64,000 nucleotides of DNA from Alteromonas portus (GTDB lineage Bacteria > Pseudomonadota > Gammaproteobacteria > Enterobacterales > Alteromonadaceae), in contig NZ_SWCO01000001.1 in assembly GCF_005117025.1 (NCBI RefSeq), positions 496,001 through 560,000 on the forward strand. The letters run 5' to 3'. The notes beneath the pieces were generated by a model that saw only the letters and a program-made list of their open reading frames with translations, was not told the origin of the DNA and searched no databases. Of the stretch, positions 19,101-31,100 are shown piece by piece. Each line of letters opens with the position of its first letter. The stretch's first letter is position 1. Position numbers and translations under genes: made by a program.

Positions 19101-22100
19101 TGGATCGTCAACCGTTCCGGTTAGCTCTGGTGTAGCGTCATTAGTGGTTAAGTCATCAATCGTGACGACTGGCGCAACAGCATCTACTGTATCTGACGCT
19201 GGTGCACTGACATTGCCAGCTTCATCAACCGCTGTTGCCGTAACAACCACGCCATCGGCCAGCGGTGTAGTGGGTGTTATTGACCAATTGCCATCGCCAT
19301 CAGCGATGACGGTGAAGTCTGGCGTGCCGTCGCCATCCACGTCCACATTTACAGTTGCGCCGGCTTCCGCAGTACCCGTAATTTCAGTGCCGTTACCTGC
19401 ATCGACGGTAGGCGCTGCTGGAGCAGTGGTGTCAATCACCACAGTACCAGAGTTAGTTCCGGTGTTACCATCGGCATCAGTAGCAGTAACCGTAGCGGTA
19501 TAGCTACCTTCAGCCAGCGCGGCAACGATATCGTCAGCCAGTGTCCAGCTGCCATCACCATTGTTTGTAGCAGTATAGTCTGTACCGTTAATGGTAACGA
19601 CTACAATGGCGGTTGGGTCGTCCACCGAACCGGTAAGTGCAGGCGTGGTGTCGTTAGTCGTTAGGTCGTCAAAGGCAACGACTGGCGCGACAGCGTCTAC
19701 GGTGTCAGACGCCGGGCTACTCGTATTGCCAGCTTCATCGGTTGCGGTTGCCGTGACAACCACGCCATCGGCTAGCGGTGTTGTGGGTGTTACTGACCAG
19801 TTACCATCGCCATCAGCAACAACCGTGAAATCAGGTGTGCCATCACCGTCAACGTCTACGTTTACGACAGCGCCTGCTTCGGCGGTGCCGGTAATTTCGG
19901 TACCGTTGCCTGCGTCAACAGTTGGCGCAGCTGGCGCAGTAGTATCGATAACACCGCCATTTTCGTTTGCGGTTGCCGTATTACCCGCGCCATCTGTTGC
20001 ACTTGCGGTGACCGAATAATTACCTTCAGATAAGGCTGCTGGCACATCTACAGAGAAGGTGCCATTAGCTTGAACAATGGCGTCAAATGTTTGGGTGTTT
20101 CCTGCACTATCGGTAACGCTAATGGATACGGTGCTGCCTGGCGCAATATCTGTAGTACCGGAAATGGTCGGTGTTGTGTCGTTTCCAGTACCAAGCGCGT
20201 CCAAGGTTAGGTTTGGCACGGCTGTATTGATATTGCCGCTGGTAGTATCAGACGCCGAGTTTCCAGCAGCATCAGTGGCGGTAGCAGTAACATCGAAGTT
20301 TCCGTCTGCCATTGCATTGGGCACGTCGGCGCTGAAATTACCAAGGCTATCGACAATAGCCGTAAATGTTTGTTCTGCTCCCGCGCTGTCGGTGACGGTT
20401 ATGGTCACTGAACTACCTGGGCTTAAATCGGTGCTACCCGTGATCGTTGGCGTAGTATCGTTACCTGTGCCTTGTGCATCTAAGTTGATAGTCGGCGCGG
20501 TAGTGTCTACGCTACCGTTTGTTTCAGTGGCAGTCGTCTCATTACCTGCTGAGTCTTGGGCCACGGCGGTGACAGTATACCCTCCTTCAGCCATAGGGCT
20601 TGGCACATCGGCCGAGAAACTGCCGTCTCCCTGAACGGTTGCATCGAAGGTTTGGCTTACACCTGCGTTATCCGTCACAGTAATCGTTACCGTAGCACCT
20701 GCAGGCAGGTCAGTATTCCCTGATATTGTAGGCGTTGTGTCACTGTCTGGGGCTAGTGTATCTAACGATAGAGTAGGGGCTGTCGTATCAATAACGCCTG
20801 TATTGTCTACGACGGTAGTGCTATTACCCGCTTCATCACTTGCCGTGGCTTCAACACTGTATGCACCTTCTGCCAAAGGCGCAGGCACATCCACTGTAAA
20901 GTTTCCATTTACATCAACTGTAGCTGTGAGGGTTTGAACATTTCCTGCGCTGTCAGTTACCACAAGCGTAACTTCACTACCCTGCGCAAGGTTTGTGCTA
21001 CCAGATAGGGTAGGCGTTGTGTCATTGCCTTCCTCAAGTGGCGTTAAGGTTAATGATGGTGCTGTAGTGTCTATGCTTCCAGCATCACTGGCTGTCGCTG
21101 TATTACCTGCCTCATCACTGATGGTAGCGCTTACCGTGAAGTTGCCTTCAGCTAAATCCGTACCTGGGGAGATAGAGAAAGAACCATCGGCCTGTACCAC
21201 TGCACTTAAGGTCTGGGTTGCACCAGCGCTATCCGTTACCAAAATAGTGACCACAGAGCCCGCAGGTTCATCGGTTGTACCGGTAATGAGTGGCGTCGCG
21301 TCGTTAGTGGTATCGGCAACATCTATAGTAAGTGTAGGTACTAGAGTATCAACTACGCCTGCTTCGTTATCGGTTGTACTGTTGCCTGCTTCATCGGTGG
21401 CGGTTGCTGAAACAGTGAAGTTTCCTTCAGCCATCGCCGCTGGTACATCGGCAGAGAATACGCCGCCTGCGGCAACCAATGCAGAGAACACCTGGCTATT
21501 ACCCGCACTATCAACAACAGTTATTTGCACTGTAGAACCTTGCGGTAAATCTACAGTACCGCTTATGGTTGGGGTTGAGTCGCTAACTGTACCTGGCTCG
21601 TCCAGCGTAATAACAGGTGAAATTGTGTCGATTACGCCGGTTTCAGCGTCGGACGCTGTATTGCCTGCTTCATCAACGACTGTTGCCTGAACTGTGAAGT
21701 TACCCTCAGCCAAAGTGGTCGGAACGTCTACGCTGAAAGAGCCGTCGCTTTGCACGGTTGCTGATAAGGTTTGTATATTGCCAGCGTTATCGGTGACGGT
21801 AATTGAAACTGTGCTTCCGGCTGGCTGGTCTGTCGTGCCGCTAATGGTTGGTGTTGCATCATTGCCAACACCCGGATCTGCCACATCAATAGCCGGTGAT
21901 GTGGTATCTACCACACCGCCAGTTTCTGAGTCAGAACCTGTATTTCCGGCGCCGTCAGTCACTTCTGCGACAACTGTGTAACTACCCTCAGCCAAGTCTG
22001 ACGGTACGCTTGCGCTGAAGGTGCCATCTCCTTGGACTGTTGCAGTAAAGGTTTGAACTGATCCAGCACTATCTGTCACTGTTAAAGTGACGGTAGCACC

Positions 22101-25100
22101 AACTGGCGCGTTAGTTGTGCCTGAAATAAGAGGTGTAGCATCGTTTGTCTGGCCAAGGGCATCTAGGGTAATGTCCGGGGCGCCTGCATTAATATTGCCG
22201 CTATCCGACACAGTCGTGCTATTGCCCGCAGCATCGCTCGCACTGGCTATTACATCGTAATCGCCATCAACAAGCGCGCTGGGTACTTCAACTGAGAAAG
22301 TGCCATCCGCGTTTACCGTAGCGGTAAGGTTCTGTACATTACCGCCTGCATCGGTGACGACCAGTGTAATTGTTGCTCCCTCAGGCAAGTCGGTAGTACC
22401 GCTTAATACTGGCGTTGCGTCATTGCCGCTGGCCACTGGATCTAAGTTGATAACAGGTGGAGTGGTGTCAACTGTACCGTTGTTATCAACCGCTGTGTTT
22501 TGATTACCTGCATCATCAGTTGCCGTCACTTCTACTGTGTAATCGCCTTCAGCAAGGTCAAGGGGCACATCAGCGCTAAAGCTACCATTCCCTTGAACGG
22601 TAGCAGTGAAAGTTTGCGTATTGCCCTGGTTGTCAGTCACGCTAATGCTTACAGTGTTGCCCGCAGCCAAGTCGGTGGTTCCCGATATAGTCGGTGTAGC
22701 GTCGTTGGTCAGGCCTTGTGCGTCTAACGTTATGGTGGGGGCTGCTGTATCTATGACACCGCTATTATCTATTGCCGTTGCTGAATTACCCGCATCGTCA
22801 GTCGCAGTGACGGTCACGCTGAAACTGCCTTCAGCTAAATCGGCAGGAACATCAGCACTGTAAGTGCCATCGTTTTGAACAGTTGCTGTGAATGTTTGGG
22901 TATTTCCAGCGTTGTCTGTCACGCTTATGCTAACCGTGTCGCCAGCATTGAGGTCTGTGGTGCCAGAGATAGACGGCGTTGCATCATTGCCAAGCCCTTG
23001 TGTATCGATGGTTATCGATGGGGCTGTGGTATCGATATTACCGCCATTTTCGGTTACCGATGCACTGTTGCCAGCGCCATCTGTGGCGGTGGCAGTAACA
23101 GAATAGTCACCTTCAGGTAGGCTCGCAGGAACATCAGCCGTAAAGCTTCCATCACCTTGCACTATGGCACTGAATGTCTGTGTGTTTCCAGCACTGTCAG
23201 TCACAGTTAGCGTTACAGTACTACCTGGCGCTAAGTCGGTATTACCTGAAATAGTCGGCGTCGTGTCGTTGCCCGAACCAAGAGGATCAAGGGATAGGGT
23301 AGGCGCGGCAGAGTTTATGTCGCCGCTCACTGTATCTGTAGCAGTATTGCCTGCAGCATCAGTGGCCGTTGCAGTAACGTCGAAGTTTCCGTCAGCCATA
23401 GGATTGGGCACATCTGCACTGAAGTCGCCGTTAGCATCAACAGTTGCAGTAAACGTCTGCTCAGTGCCAACGCTGTCAGTTACTGTAATGGTTACTGTGC
23501 TTCCTGCGGCTAGGTCGGTACTTCCGCTAATGGTAGGCGTGTTATCGTTACCTGTACCAAGCGGATCCAAAGTGATAACAGGTGCTGTGGTATCTACGCT
23601 GCCACCCGTTTCAGAATCAGAACCTTGGTTGCCTGCCGCGTCTTGAGCGGTTGCGGTAACCGTATAGTCACCTTCAGCTAGTGGCGAAGGTACGTTGGCG
23701 GCAAAACTGCCGTCGGTTTGTACCGTTGCGGCAAAGGTTTGCGTGTTACCCGCACTGTCGACCACCGTTAGTGTGACAATGGCGCCAGCTGGAAGGTTTG
23801 TGGTGCCAGAAATGGTTGGCGTAGCGTTATTCTCTGGCGTTAATTCGTCAAGGTTTAGCTCAGGTGGCGTGATGTCGATAACGCCTGAATTATCAAGAAC
23901 CGACGTGCTGTTGCCTGCTTCATCAGTGGCGGTAGCTTCAACACTGTACGAGCCTTCAGCAAGTGCCCCGGGCACATCAACCGTAAAGTTTCCTGCAGCA
24001 TCAACTGTTGCTGTAACCGTTTGAATGTTGCCAGCACTGTCTGTGATAACCAAGGAGACCACGCTACCTTCCGCTAGATCTGTACTTCCCGAAATGGTTG
24101 GCGTTGTATCATTGCCTAATCCTTGAGGATCTAAGGTTAGAGTAGGTGCTGTGGTGTCAATGGTGCCTGTTGCATTGACTGACGCACTGTTGCCAGCATC
24201 GTCGGTGGCCGTTGCAGTAACCGTATAGTCACCTTCGGCCAGTGCGGCTGGCACATCCACAGTAAAGTTGCCGTTTGCATCAACCGTTGCGGTGACAGTT
24301 TGTGTATTGCCAACGTTGTCGGTGATCGTCAGTGTTACGCTCTCACCTGCTGCTAAGTCCGTAGTGCCTGAAATGGTAGGCGTAGTATCGTTATTTGAAC
24401 CCAGCGCATCTAGTGAAATAACGGGGGCGACGGTATCGACGATACCGTTATTGTCGGTGACAGAGGCACTATCTCCGTTGCTGTCAGTAGCGGTGGCGGT
24501 TACTGAGTAATCACCTTCGGCAAGAGGCGCGGGGACATCAGCACTAAAGTTACCGCTTGCATCAACAAGTGCAGTAAAGGTTTGGGTATTGCCTGCACTG
24601 TCAGTGACAAAAAGCGTCACTGTTGAACCCGCGGGTAGGTCAGTCGTACCTGAAATGGTTGGTGTAGTATCGCTCACCGTAACTTGCGCATCTAGTGTCA
24701 GTGCAGGGGCGCTGGTATCTAACGTACCGGTATCAGAAGTGGTGGTTGTATTACCTGCATCGTCTGAGGCACTTGCTGTTACTGTGTAGCTGCCGTCTGG
24801 TATAGCGTTTGGAACATCCGCGCTGAAGTCACCGTTTGCGTCCACAATGGCGTCAAAGGTTTGTGTATTGCCTGCGCTATCTGTGACGGTTAACGTTACC
24901 GTGCTTCCCGGTGCTAAATCAGTGCTGCCCGATATGTTAGGCGTTTCATCGTTGTCTGTGCCCTGCGGATTTAGCGTAAGTACAGGGGCGGTGGTGTCAA
25001 TATTGCCACCGTCTTCAGTTGCGGTTGTTGAATTACCTGCATCATCTGTTGCAGTAACTTCGACGCTGTAGTCGCCTTCAGGTAGTGGAGACAATACCTC

Positions 25101-28100
25101 TGTTGCGAAGTTGCCGTCTGCATCAACCAATGCGTTAATGGTTTGCGTGTCGCCATTGCTGTCAGTCACGGTGATCAAAACAACAGCGCCTTCAGGTAAA
25201 TCTGTGTTACCTGAAATAACCGGCGTAGTGTCATTACCTGAATCTAACGGGTTAACGTTAACAATAGGCGCTTGTGTATCAATACTTCCATTTGTTTCGT
25301 TTGCCGTCGCGGTGTTGCCTTGTGCATCGCTTACTGTTGCCGTAACGGTAAAGTCGCCTTCAGCTAGAGCGCTAGGCACATCGGCACTGAATGTGCCGTC
25401 TGCTTGCACGGCTGCTTGGAAACTTTGGGAGTTACCATTGGCATCTACCACAGTAATGGTAACCAGTGTGCCAGGTGCCACGTCGGTAGTACCTGTGATA
25501 GTAGGGGTAACATCGCTGGTAGCGCCTTGCGTATCAAGGGTTAACAGCGGCGCTTCGCTATCTACATTACCTGTTGTATTGGCATTCGCGGTATTGCCTG
25601 CACTGTCGGTTGCAGTGGCAGTCACAGTAAAGTCGCCGTCAGCTAGTGCGTTTGGCACATCTACACTGAAGCTACCATTTGCATCGACCAAGGCATTGAT
25701 AGTTTGCGTGTTTCCAGCGCTATCTGTAACGACAAGCGTAACCGTGCTTCCTTCAGGAAGGTCAGTGGTGCCTGAAAGTGTTGGTGTGGTGTCACCCGTG
25801 CTGCCAGGATTTTCTAGGGTAAGCGTAGGCGCGGTGGTATCTACAAGGCCGCCATTGTCGGTTACTGTTGTCGTATTGCCATCGCCGTCAGTTGCGCTAG
25901 CGGTAACGGTGTAAGCGCCATCAGCGAGTGGAGTGGTAACATCCGCACTAAATGTTCCGTCTGCACCTACTGTCGCGGTAATCGTTTGCGTGTTACCTGT
26001 GCTATCCGTCACGGTTAAAGTAACCGTGCTTCCTTCAGGCAAGTTGGTAGTGCCTGAAATAGCGGGCGTACTGTCATTCGTTTCGCCTTGTCCATCTAGC
26101 ACTAACGTAGGAGCACTAGTATTAATGTTACCCGTTGCGTTGTCTGTAACTTCATTGCCTGCCTCGTCTTCTGCCGTGGCAGTAACGGTAAAGTCTCCAT
26201 CAGCCAGTTCTTGGGGTACGTCGACAGAGAAATTACCGTTAGCATCGACTAAGGTGTTGATAGTTTGAATGTTACCTGCGCTATCTACGACCGTTAGCGA
26301 GACAACACTCCCTTCAGGCAGATCGGTGCTGCCCGATAAAGTTGGTGTGGGATCGTTGCCAGAACCCACTGGATTTAGAGTTAGCAATGGCGCAGTCGTA
26401 TCTATAATGCCGCCGTTTTCTGTCACGCTAGCGGTATTGCCATTTCCATCGACAGCGGTTGCTGTAACGGAGTAGTTACCTTCTGCCAATGCGCTAGGTA
26501 CTTCAGCGCTAAAGCCTCCGTTTTCATCAACAACGGCTTCAATAGTTTGCTGATTACCTAAGCTATCGGTGACGACCAGTGTTACCGTGCTACCTTGTGG
26601 TAAATCTGTTGTGCCACTAATAAGTGGCGTGGTGTCGTTGCCAATGTCTTGTGGGTCAAGCGATAGCGTTGGAGCTGCGGTATCAATATTGCCCTGTGTT
26701 GTTGCAGAATCTTGATTGCCCGCATCGTCAGTGACCGTCGCGGTAACAGTAAAGTTGCCGTCGGCCAGTTCTGCCGGCACGTCAACAGAGAAGGTACCGT
26801 CATTTTCGACTATAGCATCAAAGGTTTGTGTATTTCCTGCACTGTCTGTAACGGTGATTGATACACTGCTACCCGGTGCCTGGTCTGTGTTACCTGAGAT
26901 GGTTGGCGTAGTATCATTAGTACTGCCTTGAGCATTTAGATTAACCAGCGGCGATGTAATATCGATATTACCGCCAGTTTCCGTTGCCGTTGCAGTATTG
27001 CCGTTCGCGTCGGTCGCTGTAGCCGTTACGCTATATTCACCTTCTGCTAAAGGATTGGGCACATCGGCACTGAAATTACCAGAACCGTCTACCGTTGCCG
27101 TAAATGTTTGCGTATTGCCAAGCGCATCGGTAACAGATAGTGTAACAGTGCTGCCAGCGGGTAAATCGGTAGTGCCTGAGATAGTAGGCGTGGTGTCGTT
27201 ATCATCACCCAGTGGGTCAAGGGTTAAGCTTGGCGCATTGCTGTCCACTGTACCAGTTTGTGACGTTGAAGCACTATTTCCCGCAGCATCGGTGGCTGTT
27301 GCTTCAACAGTGTAATCACCATCAGCGAGTTCAGCAGGCACGTCTGCGCTAAATTCGCCATTCGCGTCTACTGTGGCAGTAAAGGTTTGGCTGTTTCCAG
27401 CACTATCGGTAACGGTAAGTGTAACCGTGCTGCCTGCTTCCAAGTTTGTAGAGCCGCTAATTGAAGGTGTCGTGTCATTCCCTGTGCCAAGTGGCTCTAG
27501 TGAAATGACGGGGGCTTGCGTATCAATGTTGCCGCCATTTTCAGTGACAGTCGTTGTATTGCCTGCCTCGTCTGTAGCACTGGCCTCTACGGTATATTCA
27601 CCCTCAGTAAGCGGCGTTTGCACGTCTACGCTAAAATCACCGTTTTCATCAACGATGGCATCGATAGTTTGTGTGTTGCCCGCACTGTCGGTGACTACAA
27701 TGGATACTGTTGAACCAGGTGGTAAATCGGTAGAGCCAGAAATTGTTGGCGTGGTGTCGCTGCCGTCAGTTTGTGGGTCTAGAGAAAGCGCTGGTGCGGC
27801 AGTGTCTATATTGCCACTGTTGTCGACAACGGTAGTTGTATTACCCGCTGCATCAGTTGCTTCGACAGAAACCTCATAGTTGCCTTGTGCTAGCGCTTCT
27901 TCGACATCGGTGCTGAAATTACCATTTTCATCAACAAGGGCGGTAACGGTCTGCGTATTACCCTGACTATCAGTGACGGTAATAACGACCTCGCTACCCG
28001 CGGGCAAATCTGTATTACCTGAGATAATCGGTGTTGTGTCGTTAGTATCCGTTTGCGGGTCGATGTTCACAATTGGTGGGGTGGTATCAAGTACAGTAGT

Positions 28101-31100
28101 GGCCGTGGCGGTAGAGCTATTGCCATTTTCGTCTGTCACCGTTACTTCAATCTCGTATTCGCCCTCTTCAGAGCCAGGAGGGAACGCTACATTGAAGTTG
28201 CCATTCTCATCGGTCGTCCCCGTTATTGTCTGGCTGTTGCCGTCGCTATCGGTGATAACAACCACAACCTCTGAATTAGGGGCGTCTGACGACCCCCCTA
28301 TGCCTTCACTACCGTTGGTAGGAGAGCCGGTTTCAATGACAACATTAGGGCCTTGGGTATTAATAACCGCATCGATGGAGGTTGAAGCGGTATTGCCCGC
28401 CACATCAGACACAGTAGCAGTTACCGTGAAGTCGCCATTTGCGAGTGCTTGCGGGACTTCAGCGCTGAAGCTACCGTCTTCTTGCACTGTCGCAGTTATG
28501 GTTTGCGTAGTGCCATCTGAATGCACGATATCTAGTGTTACTATCGCACCCGGTTCTGCGTCGGTGTCGCCATTTATCACTGGCGTGTCATCATTGGTTG
28601 AGCCAATAGGATCAAGGCTGATTATCGGCGCCGTGGTGTCAATTTCGCCTGTTACTGCAGTAGTCGAGCTGTTTCCTGCTGGTGTCGTCACAGTAACATC
28701 TACCGTGTACTCGCCTTCGCTAAGCTCCGCTGGCACATCTTCGTTGAATGTGCCGTCAGCGCCCACTGTAGTAACGATTGTTTGTTCGTTACCCTCGCTA
28801 TCTGTAACAACAATCACAACTTCACTACCAGGAGGGGCATCGGTTTCACCAGAAACGTTTGGCGTAGTATCGTTCGTTGGCGCAGGTTGATTTACGGTCG
28901 TCGAAGGACTCGTAGAATCGTAATCGCCGCTTGCTGTTGCTTGTGCGGTGTTACCCGCACCATCTGTCACCTCGGCAGTTACGCTGTATGTACCCTCAGC
29001 CACCGCATTTGGAACTTCAACGGTAAAGGTACCATCGGCAAGCACAGTGGTGGTAAAGGTTTGAGTAACGCCAGCACTATCGGTAACGGTAAGGGTTATC
29101 GTGCTACCGGGCACGGCGTCTGTTAACCCCGAAAGTGTGGGTGTAGCATCGCCATTTATTCCTGGGTCGTTTAATGAGATGGTTGGCGCCGTCACGTCAA
29201 TTGCGCCCTGAGCGTCAGCATTGGCCGTATTGCCTGCTTCATCAGTCACGCTGGCGTTAACGGTAAATTCGCCTTCGGCTAATTCGGCAGGTACGTCAAC
29301 GCTATACGTGCCGTCCGCTTGCACAATGGCAGTCACGGTTTGCGTAACGCCCGCGCTATCGGTAATGGTTAATGTAACTGTACTACCCGGTGTGGCATCA
29401 GTGGTACCTGAAAGAGTAGGCGTGGTGTCGTTACCTGTCGCTATGGTGTCGATAGTGATCGACGGTGCAGTGGTGTCAATTACGCCTGCGGTATCAGCAG
29501 TTGCTGTGTTGCCCGCTTCGTCGGTCACGCTGGCGTTAACGGTAAATTCACCTTCGGCTAATTCGGCTGGTACGTCAACGCTATACGTGCCGTCTGCTTG
29601 CACAATGGCAGTCACGGTTTGCGTAACGCCTGCACTATCGGTAATGGTTAATGTAACTGTACTACCAGGCGCGGCATCGGTGGTACCTGAAAGAGTAGGC
29701 GTGGTGTCGTTACCTGTAGCTATGGTGTCGATTGTGATCGACGGTGCAGTGGTATCAATTACGCCTGTGGTGTCTGTGGTTGCTGTATTGCCAGCCTCAT
29801 CCGTTACGCTAGCATTGACGGTAAATTCGCCTTCGGCCAATTCTGCAGGTACATCAACGCTATAGGTGCCGTCGGCTTGCACAGTGGCAGTTACAGTTTG
29901 CGTGTTGCCTGCACTATCGGTAATGGTTAATGTAACTGTACTACCAGGCGCGGCATCGGTGGTACCTGAAAGAGTAGGCGTGGTGTCGTTACCTGTAGCT
30001 ATGGTGTCGATTGTGATCGACGGTGCAGTGGTATCAATTACGCCTGTGGTGTCTGTGGTTGCTGTATTGCCAGCCTCATCCGTTACGCTAGCATTGACAG
30101 TAAATTCGCCTTCAGCCAATTCAGCCAGTACATCAACGCTATAGGTGCCGTCTGCTTGCACAGTGGCAGTTACAGTTTGCGTGTTGCCTGCACTGTCGGT
30201 AATGGTTAATGTAACCGTGCTACCCGGCGCGGCATCAGTGGTACCTGACAGGGTAGGTGTGGTGTCGTTATCTGAACCCGGCGCATTAATGGTAATCGTT
30301 GGGGCGGTGGTATCAATTTCACCTGTAGTATCAGCAGTTGCTGTATTGCCTGCCTCATCAGTAACACTGGCGTTAACGGTAAATTCGCCTTCGGTCAATT
30401 CTGCAGGTACATCAACGCTATAGGTGCCGTCTGCTTGCACAATGGCACTTACGGTTTGCGTATTGCCTGCACTGTCGGTAATGGTTAGCGTAACTGTGCT
30501 GCCAGGAGTGGCATCGGTTGTACCTGAAAGGGTTGGCGTGGTGTCGTTATCTGAACCTGGCGCATTAATGGTAATGGTTGGGGCGGTGGTATCAATTTCA
30601 CCTATAGTATCAGCGGTTGCTGTATTGCCAGCCTCATCGGTAACGCTGGCATTAACGGTAAATTCGCCTTCGGCTAATTCTGCAGGTACATCAACGCTAT
30701 AGGTGCCGTCTGCTTGCACAATAGCCGTCACGGTTTGAGTAACGCCTGCGCTGTCGGTAATGGTTAGTGTAACTGTGCTACCCGGTGTGGCATCAGTGGT
30801 ACCTGAAAGGGTTGGCGTGGTGTCGTTATCAGAACCTGGCGCATTAATGGTAATGGTTGGGGCGGTGGTATCAATTTCCCCTGTGGTATCAGCGGTTGCT
30901 GTATTGCCTGCCTCATCGGTAACGCTGGCATTAACGGTAAATTCGCCTTCGGCTAATTCTGCAGGTACATCAACGCTATAGGTGCCGTCTGCTTGCACAA
31001 TAGCCGTCACGGTTTGCGTATTGCCTGCACTGTCGGTAATGGTTAGCGTAACTGTGCTGCCAGGAGTGGCATCAGTAGTACCTGAAAGGGTAGGCGTGGT

